DNA of 64,000 bases from JASHPR01 sp963833885 (GTDB taxonomy: Bacteria; Actinomycetota; Actinomycetes; Streptosporangiales; Streptosporangiaceae): assembly GCA_963833885.1 (NCBI GenBank), contig CAWHZU010000007.1:62001-126000 (forward strand), given 5' to 3'. Positions 45,403-53,117 of the stretch are shown here, in pieces; position 1 is the stretch's first letter; each line of letters starts with the position of its first letter. The translations under genes and the position numbers were made by a program. The notes under the pieces were generated by a model. That model searched no databases and had not been told where the DNA came from. It worked only from the letters and a program-made list of their open reading frames with translations.

Positions 45403-46263
45403 TCAGCCAGAGCCGGACGAGCACGACGGAGACGGCGTCGGATGGGTCTTGGTAGCCGACACCGGGTGACTGGCGCTGGTGAGGACCACGTCGCTCTCGT
45501 CGCTGGCGGACTGACTACCGGACGACGTGGGGTCGTTGCCGCTGGCGCTGTCGGACGGTGATGGCGACGGCGACGGGCTTGGCGACGGCGACGGCGACGG
45601 GCTTGGTGACGGCGACGGGCTTGGCGATGGCGACGGCGACGTGCTCGCCGACGGGTTCGCACTCGGCTTCGGGGACGGCGTGCAACTCGCGGTCGGCCTT
45701 GGCGTCGGGCTGGCGGCGCCACCCGTCGGGATTGGCTTTCCGCTGCCGGTCAGACCGGAGCCCTGGCCGCCCTTCGTGGTGTGCGACGGGTTCGACAGCA
45801 TCGAATTCGCGGCCTGCTGGATCTGCCGCGGCAGCCCGGACAGGGCGAAGCCGCCGGCCACCGCGACCGCGACCACGGCGGCCATGGCCAGGGCGGGCCG
45901 CAGCCACGCGTAGCCCGACGGACGCCCGCCTGACTCGGTGCGCGGCGTGAACAAGGCACGCACCTTGCTCCACGCGGGCTGCAGCACCGGCCGCAGCCTC
46001 TCGGCGACGGGGTGCAGCAGTTCGGACACCGGCCGCAGCATCGCGCGCAGCCACTCTCCGAACGCCACCAGCAGCTCGTCGATCCGGAGCAAGGCGGGCT
46101 GGCCGACGCTGGTCCACCCGACCATCAGCCAGGCGACGGCCAGCGGGCGAGGAGTCGACAGCCGCTCGCGGATCCGGTTGAGCCCGTCGGCGGCGGGCTC
46201 GAACGACTCTGCCGCTGTATGCAGCTCCCGGCGCAGGATCTCATCGAAGTCGAGACGGGTCAT
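45403..46263 (-). CDS. Membrane protein with Ser-Pro-repeat tail, probable partner of the SigE-like sigma factor
   Basis: A 286-aa protein encoded with the ECF sigma gene; ATG at 46263 overlaps the sigma stop (ATGA). The cytoplasmic N-terminus (MTRLDFDEILRRELHTAAESFEPAADGL) resembles the start of actinomycete anti-sigma-like membrane proteins. One transmembrane helix is at about residues 124-145. Outside is a Ser/Thr/Pro-rich stalk with a run of about 15 Ser-Pro dipeptides (residues about 209-240), probably an extended cell-wall-spanning or O-glycosylated segment. No zinc anti-sigma motif is seen. Anti-sigma function is inferred from position. Confidence 0.7.
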   Translation of the reverse strand: MTRLDFDEILRRELHTAAESFEPAADGLNRIRERLSTPRPLAVAWLMVGWTSVGQPALLRIDELLVAFGEWLRAMLRPVSELLHPVAERLRPVLQPAWSKVRALFTPRTESGGRPSGYAWLRPALAMAAVVAVAVAGGFALSGLPRQIQQAANSMLSNPSHTTKGGQGSGLTGSGKPIPTGGAASPTPRPTASCTPSPKPSANPSASTSPSPSPSPSPSPSPSPSPSPSPSPSPSPSDSASGNDPTSSGSQSASDESDVVLTSASHPVSATKTHPTPSPSCSSGSG

Positions 46264-46847
46264 GCCTCACGCTCCAGCACACTTCGCAGCGCAGACATGG
46301 CCCGGGCCGTATGACTCTTCACCGCGCCCCTGCTGATCCCCATGATGTCGGCGATCTGGGCTTCGGACATGTCGCCGTAGTACCGCAGCACGAGCGCCTC
46401 ACGCTGCCGCGGCGGCAGCGTGCGCAGGGCGGAGACCACGGCCGACCGCTCCAGCAGGACGATCGCGCCATGCTCGGCACTCGGCATGTCCGGCGAGGGT
46501 TTCGGGGCATTCCGGTCCACGACCACGCGGTGTCTCAGCACGGAGCGGGACCGGTTCACAACCGACTGGCGGAGGTAAGACAGTGCCTTCTCGCTGTCCC
46601 TCAGCCGGCGCCAACCGCCGTGCATCGCGACAAACGAGTCCTGCACTACCTCTTCCGCCGTTGCGACGTCACGAACCAGCAGAGCCGCGAGCCGCACCAA
46701 GGAACGGTAGTGCGTGCTGTACAGAGCGGTCACTGCGCGGTCGGCGTCCCAGTCGGCCGGAACCGAGCCCAGGGCGGTATCCGCCACCAGGGTTTCGGTC
46801 ACGTGAATTGGACGCGTAGGCGCGTCTGCAGGTTCACCGGTCATCAT
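46260..46847 (-). CDS. SigE-family ECF RNA polymerase sigma factor
   Basis: A 195-aa ECF sigma factor. Region 2 is ALYSTHYRSLVRLAALLVRDVATAEEVVQDSFVAMHGGWRRL; region 4 is ALRTLPPRQREALVLRYYGDMSEAQIADIMGISRGAVKSHTARAM. The MHGGWRRL wording is typical of the SigE family of actinomycetes. The first 30 residues are unconserved; ATG 46847 is followed by in-frame ATG 46844. It is co-translated with the membrane protein gene at 45403. Target promoters are not identifiable. Confidence 0.9.
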   Translation of the reverse strand: MMTGEPADAPTRPIHVTETLVADTALGSVPADWDADRAVTALYSTHYRSLVRLAALLVRDVATAEEVVQDSFVAMHGGWRRLRDSEKALSYLRQSVVNRSRSVLRHRVVVDRNAPKPSPDMPSAEHGAIVLLERSAVVSALRTLPPRQREALVLRYYGDMSEAQIADIMGISRGAVKSHTARAMSALRSVLEREA

Positions 46848-46960
46848 GACGTATCTTCACGCCGGGCCACCACGCGCCGCGTAGTTTGAACGATCCCACC
46901 GCCCCCACACCCATGCCGTAAGGAGTTCGCATCCCCGCGACCGCCGCTGCATGAGGAGTT

Positions 46961-47077
46961 GTGGTGACACGGAAGTTCAGCGCTCGCTGGGCCGTGCACC
47001 CCAAGGGGTGGTGCGCCGGGGGTTCGCAGTACTGCAACCATATATGTCGTCGAGCCATTAGGCGGGGCAACGGTTAA
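46961..47077 (+). CDS. Candidate 37-38-aa Cys/Arg-rich small ORF
   Basis: GTG GTG at 46961/46964, preceded by GAGGAG, opens a frame to TAA at 47075-47077. It encodes a basic peptide with three cysteines and two tryptophans (WAVHPKGWCAGGSQYCNHIC, then RRAIRRGNG). The first half has GC-rich third positions, the second half does not. The stop overlaps the -10 candidate of the HIT gene, which argues for regulatory DNA instead. No homologue recognised. Confidence 0.3.
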   Translation: MVTRKFSARWAVHPKGWCAGGSQYCNHICRRAIRRGNG

Positions 47078-47090
47078 GATCTTCCGCGTG
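47075..47090 (+). promoter_or_regulatory. Probable leaderless promoter of the HIT gene
   Basis: TAAGAT (47075-47080) fits TANNNT and is 7 bases before the GTG at 47088. No SD is present. Confidence 0.4.
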
Positions 47091-47432
47091 GCTGATTGCT
47101 TGTTCTGCGGCATCGCAGCGGGGGAGATCCCGGCGACTCGGGTTCTTGAAAGCCCGCGCACTATCGCATTCCAGGACATAAACCCTCAGGCGCCGCTGCA
47201 CGTTTTGGTGATACCGAAAGAGCACCATCAGAACCTGGCCGCGGTCGCGGAGGCGGGCGATGGCCTGCTTGACGAGATCGCGGCTCAGGCGGCGCTGGCG
47301 GCGGCCAAGGCAGGCGTGGCGGAGACCGGCTACCGGGTGGTGTTCAACACGGGGGACGACGCCGGCCAGACCGTCCACCACGTACACGCGCACGTCCTCG
47401 GCGGCAGGCCGCTGGGCTGGCCGCCCGGCTAG
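47088..47432 (+). CDS. HIT family nucleotide-binding protein (Hint-like)
   Basis: A 114-aa HIT protein. N-terminus CLFCGIAAGEIPATRV, then FQDINPQAPLHVLVIPKEHH, and the catalytic triad motif HHVHAHVLGG (HxHxH). Such enzymes hydrolyse AMP-lysine or AMP-NH2-type phosphoramidates. A complete single domain of normal length. It lies 98 bp upstream of phoH, the typical actinobacterial neighbourhood. Confidence 0.93.
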   Translation: MADCLFCGIAAGEIPATRVLESPRTIAFQDINPQAPLHVLVIPKEHHQNLAAVAEAGDGLLDEIAAQAALAAAKAGVAETGYRVVFNTGDDAGQTVHHVHAHVLGGRPLGWPPG

Positions 47433-47530
47433 GTCATGATGCGCATACCGATGGGGCTCGCAGGGGCAACCGCTGCGGATAACATGGCGGGCAGGCGGGC
47501 CCGGAAATACGCCCGGGCAGGGAAGGGCAC

Positions 47531-49669
47531 TTGACAGAAACTCCCGCAGATCCGCGCAAAGGTGAGCTGTCACCGGACGGCCGCACGCGCGTCAAGATCG
47601 TTATTCCGGATGACCACTCGATGGTCAGCCTGCTCGGCTCCCGGGACGAACTGCTGCACGTGATCGAGGGCGCCTTTGGCGCCGATATCCACGTGCGCGG
47701 CAACGAGATCACCGTCACCGGGACGCCGGAGGAGACCGCGCTCGTCGCGCGGCTGTTCGACGAGCTCACCCGGCTGCTGGCGAGCGGTGCGGAACTCGCC
47801 GCCGACGTGGTCGAGCGCAGCGTCGCGATGCTGCGCCGCAAGTCCGGCGCCCGGCCGGCCGACGTGCTGACCCTGGACATCCTGTCCGCGCGCGGCCGGA
47901 CGATCCGGCCCAAGACGCTGAACCAGAAGCGCTACGTGGACGCCATCGACAAGCACACGATCGTGTTCGCGATCGGTCCGGCCGGCACCGGCAAGACGTA
48001 CCTGGCCATGGCCAAGGCCGTGAAGGCGCTGCAGGCCAAGGAGTTCAACCGGATCATCCTGACCCGGCCGGCGGTGGAGGCGGGGGAGCGGCTCGGCTTC
48101 CTGCCCGGGACGCTCTACGAGAAGATCGACCCGTACCTGCGGCCGCTCTACGACGCCCTGCACGACATGATCGACCCGGACTCGATCCCCAAGCTCATGG
48201 CCGCTGGCACGATCGAAATCGCCCCTTTGGCATATATGCGGGGTAGAAGCCTCAAAACGGACACTCCCGTGCTGACCCCGGACGGGTTCCGGCCAATCGG
48301 GTCGCTGGCCGTCGGCGACCTGGTCATCGGGTCCAACGGCGAGCCCACGCCGGTGATCGGTGTGTACCCGCAGGGCGAGAAGGACATCTACCGGCTCACC
48401 ACCCAGGACGGCGCATCGACGCTGTGCTCGGGCGACCACCTGTGGGCGGTGACCACCCGAGACGACCGCCGCCGGGGCAAGCCGTACCGAGTCCTGGAAA
48501 CCCGCGAGATGATCGGGAACCTGCGGGCCAACCACTACCACCGGTACGAGCTACCGATGCACAGCGCGCCGGTCTGTTTCCCATACCAGCCGGTGCCGAT
48601 TGACCCGTACGCGCTGGGCCTGCTGCTCGGCGACGGTTCAATAGCCGGGACGACCACACCAAGCTTCACTACCACCGACGTCGAGCTCGCATGGGAGCTG
48701 CAACGGCGGCTGCCCGGCGTCCAGGCCAGGCCCAGGCATAGGGGCCAGTACCTGCTGAGCCAGCTGACGTCGCCGTGGGCGAGCACTGCCCTGATGGAGA
48801 ACCCGCTGACCGGGGCGGCGCGTCGGCTCGGGCTGTACGGCACGCGGTCGACGACGAAGTTCGTGCCCGAGAGCTACCTGTACAACTCGGCGAACGTCCG
48901 GCTGGCGATGCTGCAGGGCCTGCTCGACACCGATGGCGGCCCGTGCACGCAGCGCGGGCGGACCTGCCGAGTCCAGTACGCGACCGTCTCACCGCGGCTC
49001 CGCGACGACGTGACCTTCCTCGTCCGGTCGCTCGGCGGGGTCGCGTACACACGCGTTCGCCCGGCGCTGGGGCGCGCCCCGCATCTCGTTAAAGGGCGCC
49101 CTGTTTATCACCGGCACGATGCGTACATCGTCGATATCCGGCTTCCGGAGGGCATCGAGCCGTTCCGGCTCACCCGCAAGCGCGAGAAGTATCTCGCCGA
49201 GGGCGGCGGTGGAAGGCCGATGCGGTTCATCGAGAGCATCGAGCCAGCAGGCACCGCTGAGGCGGTGTGCATCTCGGTGGCGGCGGCCGACTCGCTGTAC
49301 ACCACGGAAGACTTCCTGCTGACCCACAACACCCTTAACGACTCGTTCATCATTCTCGACGAGGCGCAGAACACGTCGCCGGAGCAGATGAAGATGTTCC
49401 TGACCAGGCTCGGGTTCGGCTCCAGGATCGTGGTGACCGGGGACGTGACCCAGGTCGACCTGCCCGCCGGGCACATCAGCGGGCTGCGCCTGGTGCAGGA
49501 CATCCTGGACGGGGTCGAGGACGTCTACTTCTCGAGGCTGACCAGCCACGACGTGGTCAGGCACAAGCTGGTCGCTGACATCGTGGATGCCTACGAGCGC
49601 TTCGACGCCCGCAACGCGGCGGCCGGGGATCCCGGCCGGTCCCGCCGCACGGGCAACCGGAACCGCTGA
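47531..49669 (+). CDS. phoH: PhoH-family ATPase precursor containing a LAGLIDADG intein
   Basis: The precursor is 712 aa; removing the intein (residues 240-600) leaves a 351-aa PhoH-like protein of normal size. Extein features: KH-like N-terminal half, Walker A GPAGTGKT (149-156), LTRPAVEAGERLGFLPG, APLAYMRGR before the intein and TLNDSFIILDEAQNTSPEQMKMFLTR (Walker B) after it. PhoH proteins are ATPases linked to RNA metabolism. TTG at 47531 with GGAAGGG upstream is the start. ybeY follows 6 bp later. The codons at the insertion site (CCT TTG GCA TAT ATG CGG GGT AGA) are unusual for this genome. Confidence 0.94.
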   Translation: MTETPADPRKGELSPDGRTRVKIVIPDDHSMVSLLGSRDELLHVIEGAFGADIHVRGNEITVTGTPEETALVARLFDELTRLLASGAELAADVVERSVAMLRRKSGARPADVLTLDILSARGRTIRPKTLNQKRYVDAIDKHTIVFAIGPAGTGKTYLAMAKAVKALQAKEFNRIILTRPAVEAGERLGFLPGTLYEKIDPYLRPLYDALHDMIDPDSIPKLMAAGTIEIAPLAYMRGRSLKTDTPVLTPDGFRPIGSLAVGDLVIGSNGEPTPVIGVYPQGEKDIYRLTTQDGASTLCSGDHLWAVTTRDDRRRGKPYRVLETREMIGNLRANHYHRYELPMHSAPVCFPYQPVPIDPYALGLLLGDGSIAGTTTPSFTTTDVELAWELQRRLPGVQARPRHRGQYLLSQLTSPWASTALMENPLTGAARRLGLYGTRSTTKFVPESYLYNSANVRLAMLQGLLDTDGGPCTQRGRTCRVQYATVSPRLRDDVTFLVRSLGGVAYTRVRPALGRAPHLVKGRPVYHRHDAYIVDIRLPEGIEPFRLTRKREKYLAEGGGGRPMRFIESIEPAGTAEAVCISVAAADSLYTTEDFLLTHNTLNDSFIILDEAQNTSPEQMKMFLTRLGFGSRIVVTGDVTQVDLPAGHISGLRLVQDILDGVEDVYFSRLTSHDVVRHKLVADIVDAYERFDARNAAAGDPGRSRRTGNRNR
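48248..49330 (+). mobile_element. PhoH intein with LAGLIDADG homing endonuclease (361 aa)
   Basis: Starts with Ser (SLKTDTPVLTPDGFRPIG), ends DSLYTTEDFLLTHN, and is followed by Thr: a class 1 intein with Ser1, His-Asn end and Thr+1. Block B is LCSGDHLWAV with His64. DOD motifs are ALGLLLGDGSI (about 122-132) and MLQGLLDTDGGP. It interrupts the conserved RGR/TLND motif near Walker B. Unlike the RecA intein, its GC content and codons resemble the host. Confidence 0.93.
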
Positions 49670-49675
49670 GGGCAC

Positions 49676-50230
49676 ATGAGTATCGAGATCCGCAACGAAT
49701 CCGGCGTGGCGGTGGACGAGGCGGGCCTCGCGGCGCTGGCCAGGCACGTGCTTGACCAGATGCGGGTGCACCCGCTGGCCGAGCTGTCGGTGCTGCTGGT
49801 TGACGAGGAGGCCATGACCGGCCTGCACCAGCGCTGGATGGGCGAGGACGGGCCGACCGACGTGCTCGCGTTCCCCATGGACGAGCTCGGGGTGCCGCAT
49901 CCCGGCGGCGGCCAGGCCGAGCACGGCACCGACGACGACACGGCGGAAACCCTGCTCGGCGACGTCGTGCTGTGCCCGCAGGTAGCCGTCCTGCAGGCCG
50001 ACAAGGCGGGGCACGGCGTGCAGCAGGAACTCGACCTGCTCTGCACGCACGGCATCCTGCACCTTCTGGGGTATGACCACGCAGAGCCGGAAGAGCACGC
50101 GGCGATGTTCGGTTTGCAGGACAGCCTCCTGGCGGAATGGGGGCCGTTACGCGACGCCAACGGCGACCCCGGCGGCGCGGCAGGCCAGTCTGGCCAGGCA
50201 GAGACGCGGGGCGACGGGGCAGAGGGGTGA
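49676..50230 (+). CDS. ybeY: Endoribonuclease YbeY (rRNA maturation factor)
   Basis: A 184-aa metalloprotein needed for 16S rRNA 3'-end maturation and ribosome quality control. The zinc motif H-x3-H-x5-H is present in CTHGILHLLGYDHAEPEEH. Upstream landmarks are ELSVLLVDEEAMTGLHQRWMGEDGPTDVLAFPMDE and LLGDVVLCPQVA. The C-terminal 30 residues are low-complexity. ATG 49676, 6 bp after phoH. Confidence 0.95.
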   Translation: MSIEIRNESGVAVDEAGLAALARHVLDQMRVHPLAELSVLLVDEEAMTGLHQRWMGEDGPTDVLAFPMDELGVPHPGGGQAEHGTDDDTAETLLGDVVLCPQVAVLQADKAGHGVQQELDLLCTHGILHLLGYDHAEPEEHAAMFGLQDSLLAEWGPLRDANGDPGGAAGQSGQAETRGDGAEG

Positions 50231-50237
50231 GCAAGCC

Positions 50238-51635
50238 ATGGGCTGGCTGCTGGTAGCGGCGATAGTCCTGACGCTGCTGGCCGGCTGGTGCGCGGCCGCA
50301 GAGGCGGCCCTCGCCAGGGTCTCCAGGGCCGGTGCCAAGGAACTGGGCCGTGGCGCTGGCCAGGGATCGACGCCGCTGCACGTCGTGCTCGCCGACGTCA
50401 CCCGGTACCTGTCGGTTCTGCTGCTCGCCCGGATAGCCGCCGAGCTGGGCGCGGTCGTCCTGGTCACCGCCGTGCTCGTGCACTGGCTCGGGACGGGGTG
50501 GCGCGCGTTCGTGATCGCGGCCGGCGTCATGACGGTGGTGATCTACCTGGTCTCCGGGACCGTGCCGAGGTCGCTTGGGCGGCGCAACGCGGTAAGGATG
50601 GCCAGCACCGCCGCCGCGATCGTAGCTCCGATAACCCGGCTGCTCGGGCCGCTGCCGCGGCTGCTGCTCGCCCCGGGCGGCGCGGCGGGCCGGGGTGGCG
50701 GCCCGGGGTCAGAGGAGGACCTGCGGGGGCTGGTGGACCTGCTGGAACAGCGCCGGGTGATCCAGCCCACCGAGCGCGCGATGATCCACTCGGTGTTCGA
50801 GCTCGGCGACACGATCGTCCGCGAGGTGATGGTGCCGCGGACTGACATGGTGTTCGTCGAGCGCGGCAAGACCCTGCGCCAGGCGCTGTCGCTGGCGTTG
50901 CGCAGTGGGTTCTCCCGGATCCCGGTCGTCGGCGAGAACGAGGACGACATCGTCGGGATCGCCTATCTCAAGGACATCGTCACCCGCAGCTACGAGCACC
51001 GCGAGGGCGAGTCGGTCGAGAAGGTCGAGTCGATCATGCGGCCCGCCACGTTCGTGCCGGAGAGCAAGCCGGTCGACGCGCTGCTGCGGGAGATGCAGGC
51101 GCGCCAGATCCACGTCGCGATCGTGATCGACGAGTACGGCGGCACTGCCGGCCTGGCCACGATCGAGGACATCCTCGAGGAGATCGTTGGCGAGATCGCC
51201 GACGAGTACGACAAGGAGCAGCCGCCGGTCGAATGGCTCGGCGAGGGACGGGCCAGGGTGACCGCGCGGCTGCCGGTCGAGGAGCTGGCTGAGCTGTTCG
51301 GCGTGCACATCGAGGCCGAGGACGTGGAGACCGTGGGCGGGCTGCTGGCCCAGCGGCTCGGCCGGGTGCCGATCGCGGGCTCGATGGCCACAGTGGCGGG
51401 CCTGCGGCTGACCGCCGAGAGCCTGGTCGGCCGGCGCAACCGGATCGCCGCGGTGACCGTCGAGCGGATCGCCCAGGCAGGCGACGGGCACGACGGGGAG
51501 GGTAACGGGCGCGGCACGGCCGGGAACGGCCGCAGCACTGGGGGTGAAGGCCACGGCACGGCGGGTGAGGGCCGGCCCGGCAATCGCGCCGGCGCGAGCG
51601 GGCCCGGGGCAGCCGGATTAGACTCTGCCGGGTGA
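50238..51635 (+). CDS. CorC/HlyC-type protein with DUF21, CBS pair and transporter-associated domain
   Basis: A 465-aa membrane protein. The N-terminal DUF21 domain has about four helices (residues 1-140), followed by a CBS pair (EVMVPRTDMVFVERGKTL, GFSRIPVVGENEDDIVGIAYLKD, IMRPATFVPESKPVDALLREMQ) and a CorC_HlyC domain (IVIDEYGGTAGLATIEDILEEIVGEI). Related proteins are implicated in magnesium and cobalt export. The C-terminal 60 residues are Gly/Asn-rich low complexity. ATG 50238 with GAGGGG upstream. Its stop overlaps the next start (GTGA). Confidence 0.9.
   Translation: MGWLLVAAIVLTLLAGWCAAAEAALARVSRAGAKELGRGAGQGSTPLHVVLADVTRYLSVLLLARIAAELGAVVLVTAVLVHWLGTGWRAFVIAAGVMTVVIYLVSGTVPRSLGRRNAVRMASTAAAIVAPITRLLGPLPRLLLAPGGAAGRGGGPGSEEDLRGLVDLLEQRRVIQPTERAMIHSVFELGDTIVREVMVPRTDMVFVERGKTLRQALSLALRSGFSRIPVVGENEDDIVGIAYLKDIVTRSYEHREGESVEKVESIMRPATFVPESKPVDALLREMQARQIHVAIVIDEYGGTAGLATIEDILEEIVGEIADEYDKEQPPVEWLGEGRARVTARLPVEELAELFGVHIEAEDVETVGGLLAQRLGRVPIAGSMATVAGLRLTAESLVGRRNRIAAVTVERIAQAGDGHDGEGNGRGTAGNGRSTGGEGHGTAGEGRPGNRAGASGPGAAGLDSAG
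51619..51634 (+). promoter_or_regulatory. Possible internal leaderless promoter before the cytidine-deaminase-like gene
   Basis: TAGACT (51619-51624) fits TANNNT and lies 7 bases before the GTG at 51632, inside the end of the CorC-like gene. Confidence 0.35.
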
Positions 51636-51976
51636 GCGAGGTCCAGCCAGGCCCGGAAGACCTCAAGATCATTACGCTAGCCCGCTCGGCTCGTGCGCGG
51701 GTGATGGCCGCCGAGGGTGCCGCGGTGCGCGATGAGACCGGGCGTACCTATGCCGCGGCCGCCGTGGCTCTGCCGTCGCTGCGGCTGTCCGCCCTGCACC
51801 TGGCCGTGGCCATGGCGGTGTCCAGCGGAGCCGACAGCCTGGAGGCGGCGGCCCTGGTCAGCGATGGTGACGGCCCCGACCCGGCCGACCTGGCCGCGGT
51901 CCGTGACCTGGGCCCAAACGCCGTCGTGTTCCACGCGGCGCCGGACGGCACCCTCCGGGCAGCCCTGCGCCCCTGA
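51632..51976 (+). CDS. Cytidine-deaminase-fold protein lacking the zinc-binding motif
   Basis: A 114-aa protein that retains the cytidine deaminase frame (ITLARSARARVMAAEGAAVRDETGRTYAAAAVALPSLRLSALHLAVAMAVSSGA). It lacks the HAE/CAE zinc and catalytic residues and the PCxxC cluster: the HAE position reads ALHLA, and no Cys is present at all. Actinobacterial genomes carry such a gene here, commonly annotated as cytidine deaminase; catalysis appears impossible. The GTG start overlaps the CorC-like stop. Role unknown. Confidence 0.78.
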   Translation: MSEVQPGPEDLKIITLARSARARVMAAEGAAVRDETGRTYAAAAVALPSLRLSALHLAVAMAVSSGADSLEAAALVSDGDGPDPADLAAVRDLGPNAVVFHAAPDGTLRAALRP

Positions 51977-52018
51977 CCTCCCGGGCTCGGCCTGGCCGCC
52001 GAGGGGCAAATCTCATTC

Positions 52019-53056
52019 GTGATCTTTGAGTTCGCGGGGCAGACTGGCGCGGTGCGGCAAGATCGGGGGACTGGCGCGGGCGGCGGGCTCGCCCGTGAGG
52101 GCAGCGCGGATGCGCCTGGCGGCAGCGCCGCGTCAGCGCGGGGCAGCGCGGGTGGCGCGGCAGCGGTCCTGGCCGGCGCGGCAGCCTCGGGGACAGCGGG
52201 TACGGCCGCGCACTTCGCCCCCGGCGGCGCCAGCTCAGTGTCGGTGGGCGCGGTGCGCATCGTGCTCGGCGGCGCCGTGCTATTCGGCCTGGCGGTCGGC
52301 CACCCCGGAACACGGCGCGACCTGGTGGCGCTGCTCCGCTCCAGCACCGCCAACCGGGTCAGCCTCGCGGCGGGCATGGTCGGCATCAGCGGTTACCAGC
52401 TTTGCTTCTTCTCCGCGGTGCGGCTGACCGGCGTCGCGGTGGGCACGGTCGTGGCGGTCGGCAGCGGCCCGGTGTTCGCCGGGCTGATCAGCAGGCTCAC
52501 CGGCGGCGGTCCGCTGACCGTCCGCTGGACGGTCGCGACCGCCGGCGCGGTCGGCGGCTGCGCGCTGCTGATCGCCAGCGGCCGTGCCGCCGGCGTGAGC
52601 CTCGGCGGGGTGGGCCTCGCGCTCGTCGCCGGGCTCTGCTTCGCGGTGTACGCGGTCGCCGCGGCGCGCTTGATCAGCCGCGGGAACTCCGAGCGCGTCG
52701 TGATGGGCGCGCTGCTCGGCGGCGCCGCCGTGCTGCTCACGCCGGTGCTCGCGGCCAGCTCGCCCGGCTGGCTGGCCTCGCCCAGGGGCCTGGCCGTAGG
52801 CCTGTACCTGGGCCTGATCACCGTCGTTGGCTACCTGCTCGTCGGGTGGGGGTTCCGCACGGTGCCCGCCCCGGTCGCGGTGACCCTCGGGCTGGCCGAA
52901 CCGCTCGTGGCCGCGCTGCTCGGGCTGCTGGTGCTCAACGAGCGGCTGACGGCGACCGCCACCGCAGGCCTGATCCTGGTCGGCCTGGCGCTGGCCGTGC
53001 TCGCCGTGCCCGCGAGGTCCGCAGGCACTCAGCAGGGCTCGCCCCCGCCCGGCTGA
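52019..53056 (+). CDS. EamA/DMT-superfamily transporter
   Basis: A 345-aa protein with ten predicted membrane helices in two EamA halves. Typical segments are SSVSVGAVRIVLGGAVLFGLAVG, GYQLCFFSAVRLTGVAVGTVVAVGSGPVFAGL and AVTLGLAEPLVAALLGLLVLNERLTATATAGLILVG. The first 45 residues (Gly/Ala/Ser-rich, charged) extend beyond typical members, so the true start may be internal. GTG at 52019. Probable metabolite exporter, substrate unknown. Confidence 0.82.
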   Translation: MIFEFAGQTGAVRQDRGTGAGGGLAREGSADAPGGSAASARGSAGGAAAVLAGAAASGTAGTAAHFAPGGASSVSVGAVRIVLGGAVLFGLAVGHPGTRRDLVALLRSSTANRVSLAAGMVGISGYQLCFFSAVRLTGVAVGTVVAVGSGPVFAGLISRLTGGGPLTVRWTVATAGAVGGCALLIASGRAAGVSLGGVGLALVAGLCFAVYAVAAARLISRGNSERVVMGALLGGAAVLLTPVLAASSPGWLASPRGLAVGLYLGLITVVGYLLVGWGFRTVPAPVAVTLGLAEPLVAALLGLLVLNERLTATATAGLILVGLALAVLAVPARSAGTQQGSPPPG

Positions 53057-53117
53057 CCGGTGGGCCTGCGCCGGTGCCAGTTAGGGCTTGACGCGCGACT
53101 GGAGGAGAATCACGGGC

